Counted from the stretch's first letter, positions 12,623 to 26,186 are shown. The stretch is 64,000 nucleotides of DNA from Poronia punctata (GCA_022579005.1 MU401466.1:62001-126000); one strand, 5' to 3'. Numbers and translations are program-made. Notes: generated by a model from the letters alone, not told the origin.

Positions 12623-13572
12623 GTGGTGGGGCAGATCTTATTTACTTTCCGTTGCCGGGCAGCAAGTTACACTCCGCAGACAGCCAAGTACCTGCAATGT
12701 ATGTACAATGCACCTTTCTAGGTTGCACAATGCAAGTTGCCTTTGGAACCTTTTTCGGCTTGTAATCTGTACAGATGCTTGTTATTAAATATCAATAAGA
12801 GGATATGATTATACAAGTAGAAAAGCTGTTGTCTAGAGCTCAAGCACTGCATCCTGCTATGGTCTTACGGTTAACTGCCTACTTATGTAAGTACCTACTG
12901 AGACCTAAAGCATTGAAGTACGACGATTTTGAGGTACATTAAGTTAAGTACTTACCTACTTAGCCAATTGCACTCCAGCCAACACCCTACTTATCCTTCC
13001 CTCCTAGCTATTTGATAGGTATATTCAGCCAGGCCGGACTACATTTCGCCTACAAAGCAAACATACCTTACTATTACAGGTTCAAAATCAAACCCTACGC
13101 GGTAGGTATAGCCAGACTCCCTGTCCCATTTCACACCAGAGCTGTAAGTTGTAACTGTATTGTGTGAGTACTCTGGGTAGGTACCTACTCGTATACCGTA
13201 TGAAACTTGGCAAGTTCAGTAGCCCCTCGGTGTTCCTATAAATACAGTTAACTTTATGTATGAGATCAAGTTATGAGTCCATGGACCATGACAGTCTACG
13301 CCATCCCAAGCACGGATCACCAAGAAACAAACACAATACACCAAAAGCGTCACACTTGGTAACCCAGCGTTAGAAAAGATGGAACCCTACTTGTACACAA
13401 TATGATGTAGGTACTCGTAATGTAACTGAATAGAACAAGTAGAATAATAGCCCCTGGAAACACCATCCTCCACCTCCAAAGTCCCCAACCTACCCTACCC
13501 TACCCTATCTCTCATACTTATACCCCATGATTTCAAAAGACAGACATATAAGGTACTTTAAGTAGGCAGTAC
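12623..13572. other. Intergenic region, kinesin upstream / RhoGAP downstream
   Basis: About 950 bp, AT-rich, with several TAGGTACCTA-like words (12890-12960, 13180-13195) and a CCCTA-rich stretch near 13490-13508. No gene seen. It should hold the kinesin promoter and the RhoGAP 3' end. Confidence 0.55.
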
Positions 13573-13882
13573 TCACATAACCGTCTTCCTCTCCTCCCGC
13601 ACTACCCCATGTATATCAAACAATTCCCGAGCAGTCTTCCACAACCTCGTCGTTCTACCCCTGACTTCAACTTCAACCCCACAACTCGACCCCTCCCCGA
13701 TCCCAGAACTATCTTCCATCGAAGAACTATATCCGGCACTTGTCCCTCGCTTACCCGTACTCGTATTCATCCCATCATGAATACCACCCCTGTACCGCAA
13801 AGAACCATCATCATATTCCCTTATCCCATCCACATCCCCAACACCAACACCAACATCTTCTTCTCCTCCCACTCCTACAACC

Positions 13883-13915
<33 letters not shown>

Positions 13916-16900
13916 AGCTCTTCACCCCCCAAACTATTCAGTCTCGAAGCAAACCTTTGAAAAACCGCCATCCTTCTTTCCGCACCCTCCGCCCTCTTCC
14001 GCCACATCGAGCACTCGCGCTTCGCCGCCCGTAGACTCTCACAAAGTGTCCCGATATCTTTACTCGCATGTTCCTGTGCCTCCAACTGCCGTCTCAGATG
14101 TAGAATCTCCTCATTTCTTATCTCGAGCTGTCGTTGGAGGTTCCGGATCTGAGCGTGTAAGAACGAGTTTCCATTCCCAGAAGAGTCTCTCGAGCTCGAA
14201 GCGGGACCGAGATCGAAGATGGGCGGCGTGGTAGCGTTTGTACCCGTTTGACGTCTTTGCATCGATGTAGCCGAGCGTGGCCGGATGAAGTGTCCGACAG
14301 GGGGTTCTTCTTGGTACGGCACTATTGTACCCAACCTGGGGGGTTGGCTGCGCTCCCTCTGCCGAACTGTCTTGCTGCGTGAGAGTTGGGGCACTCCCCT
14401 AGTCGACCATGTAGTAGTACGCTGTGGTGGCCTTGTAGGTGTATATCTTACCGTCCCGTTACTGGGCATAATCTCCGCGGTGGGGATAACCTTGTCGGAG
14501 CCGCTGCGGCCTTTTTCGGATTTGGAGTCGCCGCCCCTATCCATATTGGTATGTACCAAGTACCCCTGGCCAGGATGGGGTCTGGTCGACGATTGGTGTC
14601 CAGCCATATGACTAGGAAAGCTCTTGGACCGTTTCGGGTTATCAGCCAATATGGTATCAGAAGCTGCTTCTCCTTTAGCCGGTGTTTTCATTGCGGGATT
14701 ATCAAAAAAGGCCGTCATGGCCTTTACGGCGCCAGGAATAGGCTTTGAAAATGAACGCCGCGGTGTATCCTTGTAAGGAGAACCAGTGGAAGCTCCCGTT
14801 CTTGAGGGCGTAGCCCCATAACCCGTGGGAAGTCCCGTTGCGCGGTGAGATGATTCGGTTGACTGACTTGTCTGACCCGGCGCCATTTCAGGTTCGCGTT
14901 GGATCAGCATAGTTTTCGTTTTAGGTTCACTTCTTCGGCCAAGTTGTTCTTTCCACTCTGGTGTTGTGGATTTCCGGTTGGCGACTGCAGGTTCTCCTGT
15001 CGTAGGTGATTGGGCACTGCCACAACTACGCCGTAATCGTCTTTCTCTGGATGACTTTACTAGTGACTCCATGCTTGTATTGCTCGAAGCCAGGATGCTC
15101 TTCCATTGACTCGAGGGACTCATCGGCCGTGTTTCCCCTGGTGACCGAGACCTGGAGACGGTCCGCCCGAAGTTTGGTTTCAGTTTCGAAATGGGAAAAT
15201 AGCCGTATCCCTCTCCGTCGTGGTTACGCGGGAGAGGCTGGTGTGGTAATTGCAGTCCAATCGCCGACTTGGAGCGTGGTGTTATAGAGAAAGCTTCCGA
15301 GTCACCCGCTCCACTCAGCTGACGAAGGGCCGTATCTGAGCGAGAAGTAGCGAGCCTTGGTCGCTGCAGTACGCCTGGAGATGAGGGACCGTTCTTTTCA
15401 TTTTCCGTCATTGGATGGTCCTGTGCGATAGTATGGCCCAACTCTGTACCTCTCTTCTCTCCGACCCTATCGGAAGCATTGCTACGCGGTGGAGAGATCT
15501 CTCTGGTTGAGGTTTTGGCAAGACATTCGTTCGCCTTAGTCGGGTGATCAGAGCCAGCAGAACGACCAGCAAGGATATCTGGGGGATTAACATCCTTAGG
15601 CGGCTTAGCATGGTTAGACGGACTTTCTTCCTTCGTCGGAGACAGCAGTGACGGAACAACTCTAGAAAAACGATGTTGTGACGATTCTGAACTCGGTCGA
15701 CGAGATGCAGCGACAGCTGATGTTTTATAATGGAGAGGATTTTCGAGCTCAGTCCCACTATTGGAGTGTTCGACGCCTAGGAGCACATCTATTAGAGATG
15801 TCAGCTGATCTACCTACGAAGGGGGTTCACATACTTGTAGTTGGGGACACATTCTCTGGTTTATTAGCGTCTCGAGAAAGCATAACTCCGAACGTGGACA
15901 CATCGATGGCGGATGATCGGTCTTGTCTTGTGTCTCTCTTGGCTTTAATGGCCCCAATGTTTCGCATCTGTCGAACTACCTCTCTCCAGTGAACGATGAG
16001 CATCTCGGTGACGCTATTTGCAATGTGAATTTTGTTCACAGTGAAGGACGATGGGTCGGTATCCTGATCTTGCTCGTGCTTGACTCTGTCCTTGCTCTTT
16101 TCCCTACTCCTACGGTCGTGTCCGGACACTTGTTTGCGCCGCTGCTTCAGTCTCTCCTTTCTTGACCTCGGCGGCGTAACAGGCAACAAGACCAACCCAG
16201 CTGACGGATCAGAAACTCTCAAGCTGTAACCATCAATCAAATTACCTACTAGAAGGGGACCAAACACGATACCCAAAGCATTGTAACCCATTAGTTCAGA
16301 CGTTGGGAGAGGGTGGCCGTACTCGTCTTCTCGAGGTGCAGTCTCTGCGATGCGGCCAACGAGGCATAACAAGCCGAAGACGGCGCATATAAGTTCTTTC
16401 TGGTACGGATTCCTCACTGCCCCAATAGAAAGGGCTATCAGACGTGCACGTAGCTTGCTCTCTTTCGTCCGATACGACTCTGGCCGACCTTTCAACTGGC
16501 TGTGGACGGCCACCAAGGCATCAAATAATGCCAGCGAGCCCAGAATACCACCAGGCAATCCTGCCAGGAGACGCTTGAACGTACTTGCAACATCATGAGT
16601 ATTACTCCTGATATGCGTCGGGAGCGTTGGGCAACGCGTCGTGCTCGATATACTTTCCGTATTGCCATCGTCGCAATAGTAGTCGTATAATGCGTTGATG
16701 ACCCGTACGGAGCCGACAACTCGAAATATCCCCTTGGTGTCCGCTTTGAAAAGTACATCAGAAAGCGTCCGAGAGGGATATACAAATAAGCGGAACACTC
16801 ACCGTGCTGAACAAGCGCTTGCGCAAGTGCTCGGAAACAGGTCGGCAGAGTTAGAGTACATGGAGCATAGTCGGTAGGCAAGAAGAACGAGCTTTTCCCG

Positions 16901-17613
16901 CAAAGTCTAATAAGTGTTTCCAAGTCCTTGTTTTTCAGTCCGTCTCGCCTTTGGCCGTGAACAAGACTGAGAGCAACATCGCTGAGGCTTCGCTGATGCC
17001 GCAAGGTCGCTTTGTTGTGCCTCGCGATAGATCGATCTCCGTGCTCAGAAGATTGTTGTAGCATTTTGACAAGCCAACTACTTCGGCGCTTCCCTACCGA
17101 CTCGTCGTCGCTGTTCTGTAGTATCTTCAGTATATGCAAGTTGTGCAAGCAGTGGAAGTGGGTATTATACTGACAGTAGGATATTTAAAATCACCGTAGA
17201 CGAGCGGACGAATTCCATGCTGCGTCGATGGTTAGCCCAGGGGCTCACAACCCACCATTTGATGCATGTGTGGTATTTACTCGTTCTGCGAGTCGATTAT
17301 ACATGCGAACAAACCGCTCCGGGTTGCCCGGCTCTTCCTCCGGAGGCAAATCTGGGTCCTCCCTAGAAGACGTCCAGGTGTTGCTGCTGTGGTCCTCGCT
17401 ATGCATCTTCTCCGTGGAAATCCCGAGATGGCTTGTGGGTTGCGGGGCATGCTCCATCGTCTTAGGCCGTATAAAGGTCGAGCGTGTGATATAAGGTCTA
17501 CGTGTCTCTGGCCTGGGAACGGAGAGGCCGGGGTCCGGCGTAGGCCATGTCGAGGGCTCTTGGGCGTGGCTGATGCCGTTCGTATGGTTTTGAGGCTGAA
17601 TAGAAGAGGTCAT
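13573..17613 (-). CDS. RhoGAP-domain protein with long disordered and coiled-coil tail
   Basis: Predicted GTPase-activating protein for a Rho-family GTPase. Proposed exons: 17613-17281, 17169-16803, 16743-15835 and 15788-13573, totalling 1274 aa; introns are 111, 59 and 46 nt and all phases agree. The second junction rebuilds ALVQHG-ADTKGIFRVVGS, placing the arginine finger at about R241. The RhoGAP domain runs from about 190 to 430 (LTLPTCFRAL, DVASTFKRLLAGLPGG, NALGIVFGPLLVG). The tail is Ser/Pro/Arg-rich, followed by a coiled coil near 1080-1150 (LHAQIRNLQRQLEIRNEEIL) and a run of ten Asp encoded by a GAT/ATC repeat. Least certain is the N-terminus: a plausible-looking frame at 17707-17498 overlaps the first exon in another phase, and I could not join the two. 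Confidence 0.8.
13884..13917. repeat. ATC trinucleotide microsatellite in RhoGAP coding sequence
   Basis: About eleven ATC units on the plus strand, read as GAT (Asp) on the minus coding strand, producing the poly-Asp run. Because the unit is three bases, length changes keep the frame. Confidence 0.85.
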
Positions 17614-18168
17614 GAATACGCTCTGCAGTGATGAGGCCTAAATCGTGGGCATCCAAGAGATTATACTGTGTAGCAAGTTGAGTGAATAGTGGCCCTAGAC
17701 GGAACATACTTAGCTAAAAGGTTTGGTAACAAATGCTTCATTACAAAATAATCAGGTTGTGCTAGAACGGATTCGACTTTTCGTTTCTCTGTCCGTTAGA
17801 GGCCCCTTCCCTTGCAGATCGCCAAATACCTATCCTTTGGGATCCCGCACCCTGTTGTTCTTGCTTGCTATTAATTGCCATTGCCCATGGCAACTACCTC
17901 TGCCTATGAGCTTGTTAGTCGGTCACATACCTGAATGATAACATAGGTACACATCAGAAGACATGTACGGATGGCCCCGTGGCGTGTAGGGAAGGAAGCA
18001 AATAGTCCTATTAAAAATCAAATAGCTGGCCAGTCTTGTTAACGCCATACGCCATTGCAATGCTCTACCAAGCCATATACCCCCGATAACCCTTAACCGC
18101 CTTCCCAAGAGACAACGAAACTATTCTTCGAGCTATATTTTATAAAAAGCGCAAGTCCATATCCAGAT
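17614..18168. other. Intergenic region between RhoGAP start and Snf4 stop
   Basis: 555 bp expected to hold the RhoGAP promoter. On the minus strand, 17707-17614 contains an open frame beginning MFRLGPLFTQLATQ that looks protein-like but is out of phase with the RhoGAP first exon. No splice pair joining them was found. Confidence 0.45.
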
Positions 18169-19994
18169 TCAAACCGGCGGGAAATACTCATCTTCTCCGT
18201 GGAAGAGAACGTATTTGAGGATGTCGGACAAGGAAATCATCCCTTTCAAGTGCCAATGATCATCGATCACAACAAGCCGATGTAGGCGGGACTGGCGTAG
18301 AGTAATAAATATCGAGTCCAGTCGATCGTCCTCCTGGCAAGTAAAAATACCACCAAAGTCGTCTCCTCGCTTAGATAGGGCCTCCCCAACGCTGGTGTCC
18401 AGTTCCTCGGCGACTCCTGTCTTGATAATGGGTATGACGTCAACTGCCTCGAAGACGTTGAGCACCACGTTGTTCTTGTCAACAATGGGCACGGCCGAGA
18501 TATTATTCGTGACCATGAGATTGATGACGTCCAGAACAGACTGGGTCATGGTGCCAGTCTTGAGGTCGGTATACGTCCCCAGCCCTATCTCGCGAACGGT
18601 CTTCTTCAAGAGCGACGTGTATTGTTCTGTATTCACAGCAATGAACTTTAGGATACGATATTGCGTAATCACGCTAACAACAGTCTCCCTGCCCGTCTCG
18701 TCGTCGATATCAACTAAAGGTATACGGCGGGCTCGCGTCTTCAGCATGCGGCTACATGCTTCGTATAACGGTTTCGACGGATGGACGGAGACGGTCTCGA
18801 GGGGAAGAACGCCGATAGCTCTTTCGATGTCTACGATTTTTACCTCATGATTAGCTTGACTAGCCCCTGACCTTCACCATGTTCTTTACCGCAAAGGGCT
18901 CATAACCGGGGTCGGCATTATCATACCGCGAAGACTACTCAGACGAAACTTATCAACATTGTCGATGTGTTCGGGGAATTGGCAGTAATACTGGATCAGG
19001 TTGATGTAATCGGTGGCGGTCAACAGGCCGGCAAACTTGGATCGATGGGAATCCCACAGCGGTGCCGACACGATACCTGTAACGGTGTCCACTTAATAAT
19101 AAGTCCAAGAAAGAAATGCAAGCAGAGGATAAAGTGGTTATCTTGAAGTTGGGAGTTACAGGAGGGAGAGTTATACCATTCTGTATTAGGATATTTAGGC
19201 TCTTCTTGATAAGCAGTTCATTATCGAGGATAATGAGGCGGAACGAGAGCGGCAGGACATCGTAGCTAGTTCTAACTCGGAGAAACTCGCGCATGCCTCT
19301 CTGGAACATCAGGAGCGGTCAGCCAGTCTTACATCATATAATCCTTGTTCAAAGGCAGGCCAGGTATGTTGCAGCGTAGTTTTTAAGAGCAAGCGCAGCA
19401 TGCTATCCAACTACATTGACCGTAGCCCAAGGCACCCATAAGATGTTCGCGTACACAGACGCGAGCACATATACGCAGTATATAAGAACGCTTGAGCAGG
19501 TCAATAGCCCAATTGAAGGCTTGGGGCTTTTTTTCTTTTTTTTTTTTGTGCATTCTGTAGGGAACTTTCGAATGGGGGAGAACAAAATCGGGAGCTCAGC
19601 AAAAAAGCCAGGAACTTCAACTCACCAAGCCTTGCATCTGTTCTTCATCGATAGGACTCATCGGAGCGGCGACGGGAGGAATCGCGTGACTACGGGAACT
19701 GGGTCGAAGGTAGGAGGATGGTTGGACAAAAGGGAGCTCGTGGCCGATTCTGGCGGCGAAGGGCGATATAGTGCCAAATGCGTTACCAAATGTTTTGGAC
19801 GTGGCTGGCCCTACGCGGAGAGCGGGGGCATGGACATCGGCATTGGCATTTTTGGCGTCGGGCCAGGCGTAATTGGACGGCTCGTCACCAGTCGTAAATG
19901 TGGTCGCAGCGGTATGGACATCGGCATTGTGATTAGTGGTCGGAGCGCCGAGGGGGGGCCTAGGGTTGGGCTTCCTGCTCTCCGAGTCATCCAT
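18169..19994 (-). CDS. snf4: Snf4-like AMPK gamma subunit
   Basis: Regulatory gamma subunit of the Snf1/AMPK complex, binding adenine nucleotides and controlling glucose derepression. Exons: 19994-19626, 19300-19177, 19076-18927 and 18830-18169, giving 434 aa. Junctions rebuild [65 protein letters not shown], and [22 protein letters not shown], all matching yeast Snf4 closely. Four CBS repeats fill residues about 124-434; the last is [29 protein letters not shown]. The N-terminal ~120 residues are a Pro/Ala/Ser-rich extension absent from yeast Snf4 but common in filamentous fungi. The start is the first ATG after an in-frame TAG. Confidence 0.92.
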
Positions 19995-21118
19995 CGTATC
20001 GTAGCCACCGTCTTCGCCTTCGCCTTCGCCTACTCCTGCTCCTAGTATCTAGCACTAGTCGAACACGCCAATTGAGGGGTCGTGTTACCGGGTACTGTGA
20101 TACGTCTGAAGCTGTATTGCACGATAGACTATCGATAGCCGAAGATGGCGTGCTGAGTCTTACTATTCCGTACCTATTCCTTCACCGAGGCGTGTAGTGG
20201 GATGGTGCTAGGTGTGTATGAGTAAAAAGTAAATAAAATGTGATAAAGTGTCAGGTAAGTGAACCTTGTCTCCTATTTGCAGGTTTATCTAGTCCCCGGT
20301 TGTATACGAGGCATTGACTAACAAGAGGGCAGGTGATAGGCTGGCAGATGGATGCTGCAGAGAGACAGAGAGATTGGGTAAAGTAGGTAGTTGCTGTCGA
20401 CAGAGGGGAGGGGGAGGGGGAGGAACAAAGGGTGAGCAGCTGTCATTGCGGGGAGGTGGTGAGCTAAAAGTTAGGTTAGGGGAATACTTGGGGTCATCCA
20501 ATGAGCATGCGTCGGACAAGGTATTCTCTACTTCGTATCATGTGGATATAGCAAGGAAATCAAAGTACAGTGAACCATGTCTTTATTCTCGACAAGCGTG
20601 GAATTTCTTACATGCGCGTACTCGAAAATCGTTACTAGCTTTTGATCAGATTCGAAGTTTCTATGATTTTGGCCAACTCTTGTGGTGTCTGTACACGTAG
20701 GTAAAGGTCATTAACACAAGTGCTTCAACAATAGAACGTCAAATCAGTTAAAGGTCCGGGCTTGACCACTACAACCACTAGTTTGCTCGCCTCTGCAAAT
20801 CAATTGACGCAGGAGAACGAACGATGACCTCCATGAAGAGAGTCTGTTGCCCGTCTCTCGCAAGTTCGACGCGTCTCCATTGGAGAAGATGGGTCACCTT
20901 CTTTCGCTACTTGTTCACAGTCAACTTTCCAAGAATTGAAGTACCTACTAGGACCCCGGGTGCGCAACACACGGACTTTGAACTTCTTCCTATTACCTAC
21001 CCAGAATGCTAGCTAGTCACAAACTACCTAACCTAGGTAGGTAAATATCACATCGAGCCGGACAGCCGATTTTGAAGAAGTTGAGAAATATGAAAATGTA
21101 ATTAAACCACAGGTTTCG
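19995..21118. other. Intergenic region, Snf4 promoter side
   Basis: About 1.1 kb between the Snf4 start and the stop of the 1367-aa protein gene, both on the minus strand. It holds a GGGGGA-rich purine tract near 20404-20425 and ACCTAACCTAGGTAGGTA at about 21026-21044. No gene seen. Confidence 0.5.
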
Positions 21119-24100
21119 CTAGTTGCGATTTATTCCTTGGGTCTCCTTCAGTAACGGCATTTTGAGTTGAAGAAAGCCCTCGATGGCCACGTATGGGCCT
21201 CTCTCGAAGCGTGGCTTCCCATCCACCGCCTTGGCCGGGTTTAATGCCATATATCGCGTTGCGTACTGGCTGGCAGGCGGCTGCTCTTCGGCTTGCCCAC
21301 CCTGTACCGCCTGACTGATGTTTTCTTCCGGTTCCTTGGCCCAGTACGGTTGCAGCCAGTTCCAAGGTGCCGACCCCATCGTTGATACCTGCACAGCCGT
21401 GTTGGGCACGGCGATATCCTTTGACAGGTCGTAAGTATCGGACAGAGCATAGTTCGTCTGGAAAGAGGGGACATCTATGGGGATGACGGCCGGTCCCATG
21501 TGGAAAAACGCCGTCATCTTGCTCAAGGCCGACTGCCACGTCCAAGTGGGCAGCTTGATTGTTTTCACAGGAAGCGTAGACGTCGATGCGTGTACGGGAA
21601 CAAAGGGGCTCATCACGGCACCCACCACCGTCAGGAGATCGGCACGGTCGTCAGAGAGCTTGGCGGCCATCTCGGCCTCTGTCTGGCCTTTCTTGGCCAC
21701 GTAACTCGCTGGATCGAGCCAGAAAGCCTCGAGGTTGAGATAATTGTCGTTGCCAATAATCTTCAAGGGATTGTCATCTTGGGCTTCTTCTTGGTCCGAG
21801 TCGCTCGGCCCAGAAGACTCGTCCCCTTCGTCGAAATACGTGTAGAACGAGCCGAAATCTAGTTCGTTGCCCGGAGTCGGCGAGTCGACTGTCTTGAAAA
21901 AGGCTACTAGGCCATCATAGGCGCGGTCGCGGTCACCGAGCTTAATAGGGAAATGGTACCTGTCACCGGCCCCTGGTACGTCGAGTAGTGTCATCGGCTT
22001 CGACGACGAACCACCCTCGAGACTTGACTCGCTCGCATAGGCGTTCTCGGCTAACTCCAGAGACCAGCCGAGATACACTAGTGCTAAGGGCTGGCCAACT
22101 AGGGAGTTAAGGTACTGTGAGAAGGCGCTGGGCGGCGCAGGCAGTTTTGCTTGCGCGGCCACCAGCATGCCGGTGAAGGTGTCCATGTAACCGTCAACAT
22201 TTTGAATCTTATCAATCAAGCGATCCAAGGTCTCCGCTGCCGGCCCACCCTTGGTTGAGGGCCCAAAAGGATACCATCTAGGCGCTACCGAGGGCCCGTT
22301 GCGTCCCGCAAACCGCACCTCCCGATAGAAGGTCCCATCAGGCAGAAAAAACTGTACGCCGTTGTCAGCGTTGTTGAGGACGGCCCAACCAAAGATGGGG
22401 CCTGGTCCGTCGTGGTCGTCCGGATTAATAGGCCGCCAGTGGTTGGTCTCTTTCTCTAGCACAACGAATTCGGCGTTGAGTCTTGCAGGCTGGTTGATGT
22501 ACATGGATGACTGGACAAATTCGCATTTGCCAGGCAGGTCTTCCCTGACCGTGTTCGCCTTGTCGTCGGTATCCTTGACCAGCTGAGGCTCATAGTACTC
22601 CGAGATGCATGGGTAAAGTGGTGGGGGGCCTCCAGCCCGAGGGTTCGGGTCCAGAAGGTGCACAGCTTGGCCAAACTTGTCAAATATGTTTAGACGAGTG
22701 AACCGGAACTGGCCGTGGACAACCGGCTTGAAAGCCTGTTCTTCTGCCTTGAGGAAATCCGCCAGGAATCCGTATGGTGTAGGGTCGGTCTGTAGATTCA
22801 TCGCACCGAGTGCCTTTTCGTTGAACCCGGCAAGCTTTCGGGTCGCGGTGGAGATGGGTGTCACACCGGGCTTGTCTGGGGTACGGTTGTTTGGCTTGAT
22901 GTGAGTTCCCTGGACTCGCGTGGCAAGATGCTCGTTAAAGCCGGACATGGGCGAGGAAAGAAAGGGCAGTAAGTACAACGATGTCTCCAGCAGCTTCCTT
23001 TCCTTGTCCCCTATTTTCATCTTTTTGAGCACATCTTCTGGAGTGTCCTCTAAAACCTGGGCGACTTTGGACTTCAAGGAGAAGGTGGCTTGTGGGAGGA
23101 TGAGTGAACGTCCGGAGATAATACGGCGATCTTCGTGTAGTCTGAAATCCTCACGAGCTTTCTCGTACAAGGTGACCCCGTCGATAATACCTGATCGCAG
23201 CTTCTTGCCGGGAGCAAGCCTTGCCGACCGCTCGTCGAGGGACCAGTATTCAAAGGGGATGTGGGTATATTCGACCTCCCACTCTATGAAGAGTGGAAAC
23301 CACGGCTGTTTGTCACCCCACCTATCGCGCCACGGCGTGCTGTCGTCCCCATCCGGAGTCCACTCGTGGTCGTGGTAAAGGGGAAGTACTTCTTCTCCCT
23401 CCAGAGTCATGGTCTCGGTTGAGGACAAGGCTGCGAACTCCTTGACTAGCGCACTTGCCGCGTTTTGAAGGTCGCTTGGCAATTTGGGCAAGATCACAGA
23501 GACTAGATCGTCCCAGATCGGGTCGAGGCTTGCTGACGGGCTCACTGTCTGGCTCTCCAGACGAACAGCCAGAGAGTCAAGGTAATCCCATGGCCACCCA
23601 GACTCCACATTTCCCACGAGCAGCGTCGGGTCGCGCTGCTGGTGAAAGGGGTCATGGGTGGTCTGCTTAAAGTTCCCTTTGGAAAGCAGCAGCCTTACGT
23701 TGCGCTGGTGGTCCTGTGCAAGGTCCATCAGAGACTGGATTCGGGTGAGCATGCCATCTACCTGGGCTGAATATGAAGTATTGTTAGGCTTGTCATCTCC
23801 GACGACTTTCCACCACGTCGAGAAGAGTTCCCAACGAGTTTGCTCCAGGGCCCGCATGGCTAAATCAGCAACAGCCTGGGCTGCATTCAATTCTTTTAGA
23901 GCCTTGAGATCATCTTTTGTTATGTAGTTGTCCCCAGCGTCTTCCGTAGTCGATATACGGTACGAGCTGCCGCCGTCGTGTCTCGAATAGTTCCAGTTAT
24001 ACACCTGGTCAGCGGCCTCGATCTGTGAATCCACGCCGTCGTCATGTGCGTGGAGCAAAGTCTCGATATGCAACAGAATACGTTCCAGATCGCTGATCAC

Positions 24101-25359
24101 ATCGTCCTCGTCACCCTCCTCTTTTCGCTTCTGATAGCTAGACGTTACCCATGCCATGAGAGCATCGAGGGGGGTGGTTCCAACGGCGACGGGCATATCT
24201 TCGATCAAGGAACGCGAAATATCATCAGCTGGTACATTAGCCGGCTTTTTAGTGGCATTCCAGGCTACGTCGTACATGCTACCATGACAGATAGAGGTGG
24301 TGGAAGCGTTGGAGCTGAGCCAGGGGTCTTTGTCTTTGGGATCTTTTAACGTCATCATCAATGACTTAAGGAGGTCGGCGTGTTGTACGTTGCTGTTATC
24401 CTCAGGTTGGCAAAACAAATCCTTGTCTCGGACGGAGTGCCACCCCAGGACAAAGTAGTCCGCCTTCACTGACTCGAGTACTTTCCACTCTGTGCCATCA
24501 TCGTAGGTGAGGTTGTCAACCATGCTGAAGACGTTGCTGTTGTGAGGTTGATAATCTGGAAATAACGGGTTCGAGCTATTTAGAAGAGACAGCTGAATCC
24601 TCGGGTGTTGGTCAAGGGACTCCTTCCAACCCCATGCCGGCGACTTGATACCGATAAAGACTTCAGCCTGCTCATCGATATCAACTGCGTCGGCCCCGGC
24701 GCCACCTGAGATAAAGGGCGATACATCTACTTGCAGATCCATCCACGGGCCGAGGTCGTCCAGCTCCCATTGTCGGTCGCTTTCAATCACCCATGCATCG
24801 ATCGGCTTGATCAAGCTCTTGGCCGTCTCTGGCCTTATGGTATCCTGCTGGACTTTACGTATGACTATGGCAATTGGTTAGCAATGGCCGGCCTATATCA
24901 TGATCTTCCACAACTAGACTATCCATCTTCATCTTCTTCCCTACTACTGCTACACTACGGGTAACTGGAGCCTTGGACAAGCTACTTACCAAGCCATCGC
25001 GTAGGCGTATCGGGATACCCAGTTGCAGCATCGGGGTCATCACTCGACTGCTTTCCACTACGGTATGCTCGTGGGAGCATCCAATGAAGGTAAACCCCTT
25101 GGCGGCGTGGCCATGGTTTTCCGGTTGCCAGGTTCGTATAGCGACTATTGTCCGTCGCCGGGCTGGAATGTCCTAGATATGCGTGGTCCAGCACATCGTT
25201 CTCGATGAGCTCGCTGTCCAGTCGAAGAAAGGTGTAATTGGGTTGTGTAATAGGGGCTATCTTGGCCTCATCGGCCTCTCCTGAGCAGACGGCTTCGTTG
25301 AAAACAAAGGCGTCAAGCTTCATGGGAAGAAGAACACACTGAGACTCTTCGCTCGCCAT
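21119..25359 (-). CDS. Uncharacterised 1367-aa protein of the DUF6603-linked cluster
   Basis: Function unknown. Two exons: 25359-24990 and 24852-21119, with a 137-nt intron; the junction gives TPTRWL-VQQD. The start is the ATG at 25359, since the codon six bases upstream is GTG. I see no signal peptide or membrane helix. Recognisable landmarks are GVYLHWMLPRAY at 88-99, TPTRWLV at 118-124 and AWVIESD at 143-149. I associate this order with very large uncharacterised proteins of bacteria and fungi, but could not check it. The middle is helix- and acid-rich (about 300-500: LEQTRWELFSTWWKVV, QVDGMLTRIQSLMDLAQDHQRN); the C-terminal half is mixed, with many Trp and Pro. Divergent from the 327-aa gene across an 828-bp shared upstream region. 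Existence of the gene is very likely; no activity can be assigned. Confidence 0.8.
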
Positions 25360-26186
25360 GGTCACTGATATTCGCTTCCTGCTTTTAGTTCTTCGTTTTT
25401 CTATCAGCGACCTTGATCCAGGGAATAAGAAGACACGACGGTCAGACTTTGGACCTCGGCGTATAACTCTCTAACCTACCGCCTAGCATTATCTACTTGC
25501 TTGTAGTAAGGGATATAGCGAGCTCCATCTTTCATCCACTATCTGCATTCATGGTAAAGGCCATACTGAAACGTACAAGACGGTTGAATCTGTCAGATGA
25601 CAGAAAACGGCTTCCACCGTTCACCAAAGTACACCGAAGTATCTGTATCCACCGTTATATCAGCATTTTCAGCTCCTGTCTATCGCGACTCATTTTCCAT
25701 ATTGGCTGTTTCCCCGCATCAACAGACGAATTGCTTTTTCCCCCTTTACGAATCAAACTTCACGATACCGCCATGGCTGTTGAAAAATATCCAAATATCC
25801 CCGCGGAGACCCCGAGAGCAGAGCTTCGGCTTTCAATATGCACGCAAGGGTAGCTGAAATGCAACACCGTTTGCAGCCTCTCCACATCCAAGGGTCTGCA
25901 TACCTGCGCCAATGCTACCTTGCATTAAAGACGTTGGGTAAAACCACACCCGGCCGTGCGGCTATAGTAATGAGGCATCCCATCAGAACTTTTGATCTCC
26001 TATTGTCATATCGATGAATAGCTTTTAAAGAAAAGCCGTCGCTCGTGTGTGTTTGAGAGAAGATGTTTTGGTTTTTTTAGCACAGCGTATCACAAACAGA
26101 CATATTTCATTACGAGAAGTTCCGGCTTCACTTCCTTTCCAACCAAAACACCAACTTGACAGTAGGTAAGGTAACCGATAAACAAT
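25360..26186. promoter_or_regulatory. Shared upstream region of two divergent cluster genes
   Basis: 827 bp between the start codons of the 1367-aa gene (-) and the 327-aa gene (+). Any promoter elements for both must lie here, so co-regulation is possible. I can name no specific factor site with confidence. Confidence 0.45.

Noticed and set aside
17498..17707. Minus-strand frame MFRLGPLFTQLATQYNLLDAHDLG as an upstream RhoGAP exon
   Set aside because: It looks protein-like but overlaps the first exon in another phase, and I found no donor-acceptor pair joining them.
19735..20045. Plus-strand frame over the Snf4 first exon
   Set aside because: Antisense shadow of the Pro/Ala-rich N-terminal extension of Snf4.
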